Position numbers and translations under genes: made by a program. The notes under the pieces are model-generated. The model made no database searches. It worked only from the letters and a program-made list of their open reading frames with translations, and was not told where the DNA came from. Of a stretch of DNA of 17,964 nt, positions 1-6,181 are shown piece after piece. Location of the stretch: the NCBI GenBank assembly GCA_947373615.1, contig CANBYN010000009.1:1-17964 (forward strand). The letters are read 5' to 3'. Each line of letters starts with the position of its first letter. Position 1 is the stretch's first letter. The DNA is from Burkholderiaceae bacterium (GTDB lineage: Bacteria; Pseudomonadota; Gammaproteobacteria; Burkholderiales; Burkholderiaceae).

Positions 1-589
1 TCTTTAATAACTGATAGATATCTTCAAAATGGGCAATATCAATTGCACCTACGATGACCCCTTTAAAAATCCCCTCTTGAGAATAGATTTTTCTGGCAAG
101 ATGAAGGGTCCATTCCTTTTTTTGCTGATTACGAAATGGCTTACCTATAAATAGTCCGCTATTCTTTTTATTAATCAATGCTTTGAAAAACTCTTGGTCA
201 GCTACCGATACTATTTTGGTTGGCATTTCGAGAGATGAATTAACCAATCGCCCCCTAGGATCCACTAGATACAAAGCATCTAGTTGACGCATCCCCAAAA
301 CACGTGTCCCTAACAATAAGTGGACCTCTAGACTATCCAAAGCAAATTGATTTCCAAATGAAGAATTCAGCCGATCTTGCACACCCTTTAGAACTAAATC
401 TGCACTTTCAAAGCTGCGCTCTGTTTGTTCTACAAAAATCTTGGTAATACCTATGGTTTCCAAACGGTTATGGGTTAGCTCGCGCTTACGCAAGTCCCAC
501 AACAAAAAACTCGTAGATAGAGTTACGATCACTATCGTAATAGTGGCGAAAAAGCCAATGGGATAGGCAGGACGTCCATGGAAATTCAT
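1..589 (-). CDS. Membrane-anchored sensor protein, N-terminal part (PDC/Cache-like), cut by window edge
   Basis: The frame is open from an ATG at 589 to the window edge, giving 196 N-terminal residues; the C-terminus lies outside. A hydrophobic segment at residues 11-31 (core ATITIVIVTLSTSFLLW) is followed by a charged stretch and about 160 residues that would be extracytoplasmic. The phrase LDALYLVDPRGRLVNSS and the later GIFKGVIVGAIDI fit the strands of a PDC/dCache ligand-sensing domain as found in diguanylate cyclases, histidine kinases and chemoreceptors. The output domain cannot be seen, so the class of sensor is unknown. The start is supported by GAGGT about 10 bases upstream, and an earlier ATG runs into TAA after two codons. 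It is divergent from the small cysteine-rich gene at 721, and the FNR-like box at 620-633 lies between them. Topology is clear; the domain name is inference. Confidence 0.75.
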   Translation of the reverse strand, partial: MNFHGRPAYPIGFFATITIVIVTLSTSFLLWDLRKRELTHNRLETIGITKIFVEQTERSFESADLVLKGVQDRLNSSFGNQFALDSLEVHLLLGTRVLGMRQLDALYLVDPRGRLVNSSLEMPTKIVSVADQEFFKALINKKNSGLFIGKPFRNQQKKEWTLHLARKIYSQEGIFKGVIVGAIDIAHFEDIYQLLK

Positions 590-619
590 GTTTTGATCTT
601 ACCTCATGATTGGGCGATT

Positions 620-633
620 TTGATCCACGTCAA
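620..633. promoter_or_regulatory. FNR/ANR-type box
   Basis: The sequence TTGATCCACGTCAA is a 5-4-5 inverted repeat. It differs from the FNR consensus TTGAT-N4-ATCAA at one base and fits the ANR/DNR variant TTGAT-N4-GTCAA. It lies between two divergent genes, 31 bases from the sensor start and centred about 70 bases upstream of the start point predicted for the small cysteine-rich gene. That distance is close to a class I activator position. Binding is not shown, only the motif match. Confidence 0.5.
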
Positions 634-661
634 TAAAATCCCGCCATATTTTTCAAAGGGC

Positions 662-689
662 TTGCAAGTAAAACTTCCCTGCCTATACT
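662..689 (+). promoter_or_regulatory. Sigma70-like promoter of the small cysteine-rich gene
   Basis: TTGCAA (662-667) and TATACT (684-689) are separated by 16 bases. The predicted start point is near 696, giving a leader of about 25 bases before the ATG at 721, with GGGAG at 710-714 as ribosome binding site. Promoter, ribosome site and frame are in good order, which supports a real short gene here. Confidence 0.5.
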
Positions 690-720
690 GAAGCAAATTA
701 TTAGTCAATGGGAGCGCCAA

Positions 721-921
721 ATGAAAACAATGCCATGTCCACGTGTCGAGACAGATGTCAGGGTAGATATTACACATGCTAATTGCGCTGCTGTGCATGA
801 ATGCATTGATATCGACTCTTGTCCACTTGATGGTTGCTTTTCAAAACAAAAATTAAGCACCCACGACAATGAAAGTTACGCCTCTTCAAATGCCACTTGT
901 AAGTTTGGTGATAGAGCCTAA
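721..921 (+). CDS. Small cysteine-rich protein, possible metal binder
   Basis: This 66-residue protein is not one I recognise. It has six cysteines (6, 22, 28, 34, 39, 60) and histidines at 19 and 26, arranged H-x2-C-x3-H-x-C-x5-C-x4-C. The spacing resembles a small zinc or iron-sulfur binding knuckle but matches no family I can name. There is no signal peptide or membrane segment, so it is probably cytosolic. GGGAG six bases upstream of the ATG and a promoter-like pair further up support expression. A box of FNR/ANR type upstream suggests control by oxygen; that is inference. The gene converges on the 185-aa gene, the two stop codons being 8 bases apart. A shorter open frame on the opposite strand (604-798) has no comparable signals and I take it as a shadow. 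Confidence 0.6.
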   Translation: MKTMPCPRVETDVRVDITHANCAAVHECIDIDSCPLDGCFSKQKLSTHDNESYASSNATCKFGDRA

Positions 922-929
922 ATACCCAC

Positions 930-1487
930 CTAGCCAAATCCCCTTTTGACGATGAGGGGCAAGGTCTCCAAGTTGTGCTTTAGGTCCTGAGTTTTCTTTT
1001 GAATGAATTGATCGACTAGTTTTAGGCACGATTCTTGTATTTTCGTGAGCTCCCCAATTTCGGTCTCTGAAAATGGAAGCTGTTTTAATCGTTCCTCAAC
1101 AACAAATGTGGGTACTGAGAATAGCCTGCGACTGTGTTCAACTTGAATTATTTGATGATACAAAAGAGCTAATTTCTGAAATTCTTTCTTCCTAATTAAT
1201 CCTGAAACACACCCTAAATACCCATTGCCGAAGTGCCTGATGAGATTGTCATCTGTCTCTAGTTCATAAGGCATATTTAATACAAGAGCTGGCATATGAA
1301 ACTGCTGAAACCAGCAAAATTTTAGCAACTCAAGTACGCTAAAGTATGGAATCGATTTCTTTGAGCAAAAAGAGTTGTCAAAAAAGAAATGGGGAATAAT
1401 TTGCGCAGGCAACTCGCACAATGAGAGCAAGGTGCGCTCTAGATTGCGCTTTTGAATATCAAGTGCTGGTTCAAAAAAAAGATACAT
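930..1487 (-). CDS. Hypothetical protein (185 aa)
   Basis: I do not recognise this protein. It is 185 residues long, with an aromatic-rich N-terminal half (several Phe, Trp and Tyr in residues 1-70). The mostly helical, charged C-terminal half ends in a Lys-rich stretch around residues 160-172. There is no signal peptide and no clear membrane helix, so a soluble cytoplasmic protein is likely. Cysteines are scattered, without a CxxC pair. The ATG lies within the second arm of a perfect 11-bp inverted repeat (1483-1514). The only ribosome-binding-like sequence (GCGGGG) lies in the loop, which suggests control by an operator or by RNA structure. It converges with the cysteine-rich gene at 721-921. 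Length and uninterrupted frame favour a real gene; function is unknown. Confidence 0.65.
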   Translation of the reverse strand: MYLFFEPALDIQKRNLERTLLSLCELPAQIIPHFFFDNSFCSKKSIPYFSVLELLKFCWFQQFHMPALVLNMPYELETDDNLIRHFGNGYLGCVSGLIRKKEFQKLALLYHQIIQVEHSRRLFSVPTFVVEERLKQLPFSETEIGELTKIQESCLKLVDQFIQKKTQDLKHNLETLPLIVKRGFG

Positions 1488-1514
1488 TTACACCCCGCTA
1501 GTCGTGTAAATGTA
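1483..1514. promoter_or_regulatory. Perfect 11-bp inverted repeat over the start codon of the 185-aa gene
   Basis: TACATTTACAC (1483-1493) and GTGTAAATGTA (1504-1514) are exact reverse complements separated by 10 bases. On the minus strand the second arm contains the ATG start codon at 1487-1485, and the loop carries the G-rich stretch just before it. The site could be a repressor operator, or an RNA hairpin that masks the start codon. It is not a terminator, since there is no adjoining U tract. Confidence 0.6.
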
Positions 1515-1572
1515 CTCTTTATGAACTCCTAATTATTGATGTAGCTCAAGCTTTTATCAGGAAATTGCGAAT

Positions 1573-2028
1573 TTACTGATTGCTAACTTTGGCATCCTCT
1601 ATTAGCACATCGTAGTTATAGCCATGCCCGAAATCCTTATTCGTACGAACCACACCCTTAATAGTCACAATAGAGCCTACTTTTGTCTCATCTTTGGTGG
1701 TGACAACGAGGTCATTATTTTTGCTAGCCATATTCCCAGATCCATCGCGCAGATGAATCCAATTTTTATCCATAATAGCCGGGCTAAATTTAACTACTTT
1801 TCCCCGCACCACCACTGGCTTGTCCTTCAGACTCGAAGCTTCGCCAATGATCTCTGCAACTGTATATGCATTTTGACCGGGCGCCTTACTGACATTGATA
1901 TCACCCAGATCCGCCGCACTTATTGAAGATCCATGCGGAGAACTTCCATGAGGGTTAACTGGAACAACATCAGCTGCGTAGGTCAAGCCTGCAAATCCAA
2001 ATAATGCCGTGAATAAAAGTGTTTTCAT
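1573..2028 (-). CDS. Exported OB-fold (nucleic-acid-binding-like) protein
   Basis: The 151-residue product starts with a typical signal peptide (MKTLLFTALFGFAGLTYA, cleavage expected after residue 18). A short tandem PHGSSPHGSS follows near residues 26-35. From about residue 55 there is one compact domain. The phrases VVVRGKVVKFSPAIMDKNWI and HLRDGSG are typical of small periplasmic OB-fold proteins, often annotated as 'DNA-binding protein' or NrfJ-like. In that family the fold is established but a true ligand usually is not, and export makes DNA binding doubtful. No strong ribosome site is visible before the ATG, but no other start fits the signal peptide. It lies downstream of the MarR/YceI unit's terminator, so it is probably a separate transcript. 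Confidence 0.7.
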   Translation of the reverse strand: MKTLLFTALFGFAGLTYAADVVPVNPHGSSPHGSSISAADLGDINVSKAPGQNAYTVAEIIGEASSLKDKPVVVRGKVVKFSPAIMDKNWIHLRDGSGNMASKNNDLVVTTKDETKVGSIVTIKGVVRTNKDFGHGYNYDVLIEDAKVSNQ

Positions 2029-2129
2029 CGTATTAAGCGCTTCATTTATGGTTAGGTATGGGAATATCTTAATGACTTATTGCATCCTTTAGATACTATT
2101 TTAGATCTTTGTGTTGAGTAGACCAGTAA

Positions 2130-2155
2130 AAAGCCGCCCGAAAGCGGCTTTACTA
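2130..2155 (-). terminator. Rho-independent terminator of the MarR-YceI operon
   Basis: AAAGCCGC (2130-2137) and GCGGCTTT (2144-2151) form an 8-bp stem with a 6-base loop. Read on the minus strand the stem is followed by a run of five T. It lies 18 bases past the stop codon of the last YceI gene, where a terminator for the five-gene unit would be expected. Confidence 0.8.
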
Positions 2156-2172
2156 TAAGTGACCTAAGAAGA

Positions 2173-2748
2173 CTAGTCTTTTTTAGCTGCTTCTATTGCA
2201 ATTAAAATAGTTACATCATCACTAACATATGGCGCATTTTTACCCATATTAAATTCACTGCGCTTCACTTTAGTTTCAGCATTTGCGCCGCAATACTCAA
2301 CACCAGTCATTGGATGCTTTTTGCACTCAAAGTGAGTTATTTTCAATGTCACGGGCTTGCTAACACCTTTCAAAGTCAATACACCCTGTAAGCTGACCGG
2401 CTTGTCACCCTTAAAAATCATGTCATTAGACTGAAAGGTAGCCGTTGGAAACTGCGTGGTAGAAAGATAATCCTCACTCTGGATATGACCATTAAAAATC
2501 GTAGAACCAGTATCAACAGATTTAGCGTCAATCGTAATATCAGCACTTCCTTTTTTGGCAGCTTGGTCAATCGTAACTGTGCCAGTGACTGCATTAAAAC
2601 GACTAGTCTGATTAGAAAATCCAAGATGGTTATATTCAAACTGGGCAAAGGTATGGTTTGTATCTGCTGTATAGGTTGTTGGCGCTGCAAATGCTGTTGA
2701 CACTAGTCCAAGAGTTGCAACTAAAGCAATAAGTAACTTTGATTTCAT
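2173..2748 (-). CDS. yceI: YceI family periplasmic lipocalin-like protein (long type)
   Basis: The product is 191 residues with signal peptide MKSKLLIALVATLGLVSTAFA. The mature part follows the YceI pattern: YTADTNHTFAQFEYNHLGFS at the N-terminus, then DITIDAKSVDTGS, a HIQSEDYLSTTQFPTATF block and LTLKGVSKPVTL. Known YceI/TT1927b structures are lipocalin-like barrels that hold a polyisoprenoid chain, sometimes a quinone; carrier function in the periplasm is inferred from that. Two cysteines about 11 residues apart (ECKKHPMTGVEYC) could form a disulfide. I chose the start at 2748 rather than an upstream ATG at 2775. It begins the signal peptide directly and has GGAG six bases before it. It is the last gene of the MarR operon, 45 bases after the other YceI gene. 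Confidence 0.9.
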   Translation of the reverse strand: MKSKLLIALVATLGLVSTAFAAPTTYTADTNHTFAQFEYNHLGFSNQTSRFNAVTGTVTIDQAAKKGSADITIDAKSVDTGSTIFNGHIQSEDYLSTTQFPTATFQSNDMIFKGDKPVSLQGVLTLKGVSKPVTLKITHFECKKHPMTGVEYCGANAETKVKRSEFNMGKNAPYVSDDVTILIAIEAAKKD

Positions 2749-2793
2749 GTATTTCTCCGTGATAAAAAACTGCAATTAAATAAATATAAATGT

Positions 2794-3366
2794 CTATGGG
2801 TTCAAAACTAAATGCACTTTTACAGGCACTTCATTAGCTACGGCTGATGTGTCAGCCCAGTTACCTGCACCAAGCCCATAATCAAGTCTTAATAACTGAA
2901 AAGTGGCATCAAAAATCATTTGTTTGCCTTGTGCCTGATATTTGGCTGCAATTACCACCGGCATGACTTTTCCTTTGATAGTAAGGGAGCCATGAATTTC
3001 AAGACTGTCAGTACCGGTAGGCTTTACAGAATCGGTGACGAAAATAGCGGTTGGAAAAGCTTTGGTATTAAACCAATCCTTACCTTTTGCCTCATCTTGC
3101 AACTCATCACCACCTGCATTAAAGCTAGCGATATCAATTGCGAGATTTGCTTTCGCCTTTTCGGGTTGCTCCGGATTAAAAGATACCTTTCCAGAAAACT
3201 TACTAAAGCCGCCAGAGAGTTTTGAACCCATGAGCTTGCTGGTAAATGTAATCTTACTTTTACTTGCATCGATGGAGGAATATTCCGCAGCATACGAGGC
3301 GCAAGAAAAAGCAATAATCGCAATTGCAGCAATCCATTTTATGTTTGCAAGATAATTTTTATACAT
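2794..3366 (-). CDS. YceI family periplasmic protein (short, cytochrome b561-associated type)
   Basis: The product is 190 residues with a signal peptide whose core is IAAIAIIAFSCASYA. The mature domain has the YceI layout (SSIDASKSKITFTSKLMGSK, DWFNTKAFPTAIF, GSLTIKGKVMPVVI), but diverges from the neighbouring paralogue and lacks its disulfide-like pair. YceI proteins bind isoprenoid chains in a beta-barrel. Proteins of this subtype often lie next to, or are fused to, cytochrome b561, as is the case here with only 11 bases between the genes. A GTG at 3369 is possible, but the ATG at 3366 has the better distance to GGAG (five bases), so I use it. The likely role is a periplasmic partner in quinone or electron-carrier traffic; that is inference from context. 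Confidence 0.87.
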   Translation of the reverse strand: MYKNYLANIKWIAAIAIIAFSCASYAAEYSSIDASKSKITFTSKLMGSKLSGGFSKFSGKVSFNPEQPEKAKANLAIDIASFNAGGDELQDEAKGKDWFNTKAFPTAIFVTDSVKPTGTDSLEIHGSLTIKGKVMPVVIAAKYQAQGKQMIFDATFQLLRLDYGLGAGNWADTSAVANEVPVKVHLVLNP

Positions 3367-3377
3367 CACTGCTCCAA

Positions 3378-3929
3378 TTAAGATTTTTTAGATTTGCAAA
3401 GGGACATGCGACTTAAAAGACCATCTTTATCAATGAATTGATGCTTAAGTGCCGCCAAAACATGCAATCCCACTAAAGCCATTAATCCATTTGCAAGAAA
3501 TTCGTGGATCTCCTTCAAAAGATGTCCGAACTCTTTGTCTTTGTCGACCAAATCAGGCAACTCGAATAATCCAAAGTAATTAACGGTATAGCCTTTGGCC
3601 GAGCTCATTAGCCATCCTACTAACGGAATCGCAAGCATCAATAAATATAAGGTTAGATGCGTCAACTTCATCACCTTTTCTTGCCAAGGGGGTATTGCAA
3701 TTGCCAGCGGAGGAGCAGAATGAGTGGCTCGCCATAAAAGCCTAAAGATCACTAAGAAAAAGACGGTCATTCCAAGCCACTTATGCCAGCTGAGCCAAGA
3801 AATTCTGGCAGGACTTAAAGGCATATCATCAATGGCGATGGCAATAGACCATGCAACCAGGATAAGCACTGCCATTACCCAATGTAGCATGATGGCAATA
3901 CCTGTATATCGAGATTGATTCATCATCAT
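3378..3929 (-). CDS. Cytochrome b561 family protein
   Basis: The 183-residue integral membrane protein has four hydrophobic helices (about 12-32, 50-68, 92-110, 144-162). Histidines in the expected places for two b hemes are H16 (LHW), H49 (WHKW), H142 and H156 (the H-x13-H pair in helix 4). The family, which includes E. coli CybB and YceJ, exchanges electrons between quinol and other acceptors in the inner membrane. The ATG overlaps the stop codon of the upstream flavodoxin-like gene (TAATG), so translation is probably coupled. No independent ribosome site is seen. Three ATG codons in a row leave the exact start uncertain by up to two residues. A YceI gene follows directly, as in the E. coli yceJ-yceI pair. 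Confidence 0.9.
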   Translation of the reverse strand: MMMNQSRYTGIAIMLHWVMAVLILVAWSIAIAIDDMPLSPARISWLSWHKWLGMTVFFLVIFRLLWRATHSAPPLAIAIPPWQEKVMKLTHLTLYLLMLAIPLVGWLMSSAKGYTVNYFGLFELPDLVDKDKEFGHLLKEIHEFLANGLMALVGLHVLAALKHQFIDKDGLLSRMSLCKSKKS

Positions 3930-4483
3930 TAGCCGCGTAATTGCTTAGAAATCTTGGCAATACGCTCTCCATATAGACGAGCAGTCTCTAAGTCTCCTGA
4001 ATTTACTTCATCTGCACTGGCATCTGAAGGAGTTTGCATCATTGCCCCGGCAAATGAGCCTACATAATTAACATCATTACGTTTCGCAGACTTAGCATTG
4101 GAAGGCATCAATCCAGTACCCACCCATAATCCAGAATGTTGCATTGCCAAGGTGAAAAAGTAATGTAGCGTGGAATGCTTATCACCATTCATGGTTGCTG
4201 AATTGGTAAAGCCCCCAAAAACCTTATCTTTCCATTGTTGAGAAAACCACTGTTTAGAGCTAGCGTCAGCGAATTTTTTAAATTGCCAGCTAACGCTGCC
4301 CATATAGGTTGGCGAGCCAAATACGATAGCATCTGCTTCATTGAGCGTTACCCATTGGGCATCTGAAATATTTCCTTCTGCGTCGATGGCAACAAGTGTT
4401 CCATTTGCGCCTTTTGCTACTGCCTCGGCTTGCTTTACGGTATGTCCGTAGCCACTATGAAATACGACGGCAATTTTACTCAT
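3929..4483 (-). CDS. Flavodoxin-fold NAD(P)H-dependent oxidoreductase, WrbA-like
   Basis: The product is 184 residues, close to the normal length for WrbA and related NAD(P)H:quinone oxidoreductases. The FMN phosphate loop is HSGYGHT (residues 9-15) after the first strand KIAVVF. A second flavin contact, FGSPTYMGSVSW, lies near residue 75-86, and FGGFTNSAT near residue 110 matches the third flavin-binding loop. The expected reaction is two-electron reduction of quinones with NAD(P)H, which avoids semiquinone radicals; substrate use here is inferred. I place the start at the ATG at 4483, which has GGAG six bases upstream, rather than at the TTG one codon earlier. It follows marR by 36 bases with no terminator, and its stop codon overlaps the b561 start. 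Confidence 0.88.
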   Translation of the reverse strand: MSKIAVVFHSGYGHTVKQAEAVAKGANGTLVAIDAEGNISDAQWVTLNEADAIVFGSPTYMGSVSWQFKKFADASSKQWFSQQWKDKVFGGFTNSATMNGDKHSTLHYFFTLAMQHSGLWVGTGLMPSNAKSAKRNDVNYVGSFAGAMMQTPSDASADEVNSGDLETARLYGERIAKISKQLRG

Positions 4484-4519
4484 CAATCACTCCTTGAAAA
4501 ATAGAACCTATCTATAAAA

Positions 4520-4939
4520 CTAAAAAATATCTTTTAGCAACTTTAATGATTCTTCTAACCGCTTCAATTCCTTTGGCGGTAACTTTTTAAATGCGGCATT
4601 TAAATGTTCTAAATGCTCTGGAAATACCTTTTCAAATATTGCCTGCCCCTCTTGTGTCAATCCAATCAACTGACTGCGTGCGTCTTCAATATTGGTCTGA
4701 CGTGTAATCAAACCTTTCGCCTCAAGTCGCTCCAAGACGCCCGTCAAAGTACCCTTAGTTACTAAAGTTTTATCGCCAAGTTCTTTACAAGTCATAGGCA
4801 ATTGATTGCCTAGGGTGGCTACTACATCAAACTGAGTCGTCGTCAAACCCATCGCCTTTATGTGAGGCGCCGAATAGCGCTCAAATGCTTGATAGGTTGA
4901 TACCAAGTTTCGTAGGATGGGTAGGAAATTCATTTTCAT
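4520..4939 (-). CDS. MarR family transcriptional regulator
   Basis: The protein is about 139 residues. The winged-helix core runs from LTTTQFDVVATLG through TCKELGDKTLVTKGTLTGVL (helix-turn-helix) to ERLEAKGLITRQTNIEDARS, whose R and D-x-R match the MarR wing. The C-terminal helices would form the dimer interface. An ATG at 4939 or 4933 is used as start. The longer frame to 4990 would begin inside the promoter -35 and cannot be made from it. No clear ribosome site is visible, and the leader would be only about 16-22 bases. There is one cysteine, at the start of the recognition region; whether it senses oxidants is open. As first gene of the unit with a palindrome over its own promoter, it probably represses the whole operon. 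Confidence 0.9.
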   Translation of the reverse strand: MKMNFLPILRNLVSTYQAFERYSAPHIKAMGLTTTQFDVVATLGNQLPMTCKELGDKTLVTKGTLTGVLERLEAKGLITRQTNIEDARSQLIGLTQEGQAIFEKVFPEHLEHLNAAFKKLPPKELKRLEESLKLLKDIF

Positions 4940-4952
4940 ATATAAAGTACTT

Positions 4953-4975
4953 ATTAGGACTAATATAGTTCTAAT
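4953..4975. promoter_or_regulatory. Probable MarR operator (23-bp palindrome)
   Basis: The arms ATTAGGACTA (4953-4962) and TAGTTCTAAT (4966-4975) are inverted repeats with one mismatch and a 3-base spacer. This size and symmetry fit MarR dimers. The palindrome covers the -10 element of the marR promoter, so a bound repressor would block RNA polymerase. No second copy of the motif is seen between marR and the flavodoxin-like gene. Confidence 0.7.
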
Positions 4976-4990
4976 GCGAACTAAAAGCAA
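4962..4990 (-). promoter_or_regulatory. Sigma70-like promoter of the MarR operon
   Basis: On the minus strand TTGCTT (4990-4985) and TATATT (4967-4962) are 17 bases apart. The start point would be near 4955, giving a leader of about 16 bases to the ATG at 4939. The -10 sits wholly within the palindrome at 4953-4975. Confidence 0.65.
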
Positions 4991-5227
4991 TGCAAATCCA
5001 TATTAACCTTAGAAATTTTGTGGCTAATATGGATGGTGTACATGAAGTCCAGCACAAGCAAGGACCACAGGTTAACTCGCTCTTGCTTTAGTCGCCTAGC
5101 GGTTAGCGTACAGAGTGAGGAAATACCTTCATAGAGAGGGTTCAATTCCACTTAGATTTGAGCAACTAGTTTTCTAGACAGACTAGGGCTTTCTTTTGGG
5201 GGCATCAAATGCCCCCCTTTAGTTAAG
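4991..5227. other. Structured intergenic region, possible small RNA or regulatory region
   Basis: This stretch has no convincing coding frame. It holds a perfect 10-bp inverted repeat, ATCCATATTA (4996-5005) with TAATATGGAT (5025-5034), and a 7-bp inverted repeat (5056-5062 with 5082-5088). A segment at 5091-5152 resembles a degenerate tRNA, with a D-arm-like GCCTAGCGGTTAGCG and a T-loop-like GGGTTCAATTCC but poor stems. The GC-rich hairpin at 5198-5216 closes the region. It is the gap between the MarR promoter and the end of the metal-dependent hydrolase gene. I cannot decide whether an RNA is made. Confidence 0.3.
5198..5218. terminator. GC-rich hairpin after the metal-dependent hydrolase gene
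   Basis: GGGGGCA (5198-5204) and TGCCCCC (5210-5216) form a strong stem with a 5-base loop, 12 bases beyond the stop codon of the hydrolase gene. On the minus strand there is no U run after the stem. On the plus strand only CTTT follows. It may act as a weak terminator or an mRNA 3' end stabiliser for the minus-strand gene, or end a plus-strand transcript. Confidence 0.45.
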
Positions 5228-6085
5228 CTAGAACTGAACAGTCTCGCCTTCAGTCATAGGAACAACTTTGATGTTGCTGCCCTTCATGGCTGCCTGGAAC
5301 TCAGCTAAAGTCCCTTTAGTCATTGGGTTCGAGTTGTAATGCATTGGGATTACCATTTTTGGCTTCACCCAAGTACGCAATGCAAACGCTGCATCATCTG
5401 GTGCCATAGTGAAATTTCCACCAATCGGTATCAATACCAAATCTGGCTTGTAATGCTCGCTGATGAATTTCATATCACTAAATAAGCCGGTATCACCCAT
5501 ATGCCAAATTTTGAAACCATTTTCCAATTCGATGATGTAGCCCATTGGCTCGCCAGCTGGGTGTGACTCTAATTTTTCTGTTGTTGGATTTTTCCATACC
5601 AATAAAGAAGAGTGTTCTGCTTGCACTGCAGTTACCTTAATTCCAGGCAATGGAGTGACGCGACCTGTTTTATTAAAACGATGACCTAATTCAGCAGGAA
5701 TAATGCCTAGTGTAGTTAGTGGTGTCACCATATCTGCAGGACCATACAACTTCGTGTTATTCATCTTAGCAATTGCCGGGGCATCACCAAGATGATCTAC
5801 GTGAGCATGGGTAACCAAAAGTAAATCAATCGGCCCAATCGCAGCTAAGTCATTTTTATAAACTGGAGGCGCTTTTGGCCCACCAGTAATCCATGGATCA
5901 ATCAAGATCATTTTGCCTTCGGGGGATTTAATCCGAAAGCCGGCTTGACCCAACCACAAAAGATCAGTCTTACCTTGAGCTGAAGGCGCTACTGGGGTTT
6001 GTGCATTTACGATAGAGGTCGTCGCTGACAATAGCACTGCTGCGAGTAATGCACTGAAACCGCTCTTCGATGGAAAGCTATTCAT
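5228..6085 (-). CDS. Exported metallo-beta-lactamase-fold hydrolase (UPF0173-like)
   Basis: The product is 285 residues with a signal peptide ending at SIVNA (about residue 28). The metallo-beta-lactamase core is complete. HAHVDH is at 93-98, H158 lies in AEHSS, D198 in MGDTG and H249 in MHYNSNP, together the ligands for two metal ions. The fold and length match the UPF0173 / L-ascorbate-lactonase-like group of 'metal-dependent hydrolases'; most members are cytoplasmic, so the signal peptide stands out. The substrate is unknown. A ribosome site AGGAG lies about 9 bases before the ATG. It is probably transcribed alone, or with the upstream 136-aa gene 96 bases away. It is followed by a strong hairpin. 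Confidence 0.88.
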   Translation of the reverse strand: MNSFPSKSGFSALLAAVLLSATTSIVNAQTPVAPSAQGKTDLLWLGQAGFRIKSPEGKMILIDPWITGGPKAPPVYKNDLAAIGPIDLLLVTHAHVDHLGDAPAIAKMNNTKLYGPADMVTPLTTLGIIPAELGHRFNKTGRVTPLPGIKVTAVQAEHSSLLVWKNPTTEKLESHPAGEPMGYIIELENGFKIWHMGDTGLFSDMKFISEHYKPDLVLIPIGGNFTMAPDDAAFALRTWVKPKMVIPMHYNSNPMTKGTLAEFQAAMKGSNIKVVPMTEGETVQF

Positions 6086-6181
6086 AATGCTGTCTCCTGA
6101 TTTATTTTTAGTAATGATCTTAAATCATAGCCCAAAATAGAAATTCATTCTTATGTGGCATTGCACCAAAATATGATGTTT

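Noticed and set aside
2749..2775. Longer start of the long YceI protein at 2775.
   Set aside because: It would put nine extra residues before a standard signal peptide, and the ATG at 2748 has a well-spaced GGAG.
2920..3355. Open frames of about 100 codons on both strands across the short YceI gene.
   Set aside because: They lie wholly within a YceI gene with a signal peptide and clear family motifs and show no domain or start signal of their own.
4940..4990. Longer MarR reading frame starting at 4990.
   Set aside because: It begins inside the -35 of the promoter that drives it, and its extra residues cover the operator; they are not MarR-like.
5091..5152. tRNA gene on the plus strand (D-arm-like GCCTAGCGGTTAGCG and T-loop-like GGGTTCAATTCC).
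   Set aside because: The T stem has only three of five pairs, the anticodon loop would have six bases, and no acceptor stem can be formed. Kept only as part of a structured-region observation.
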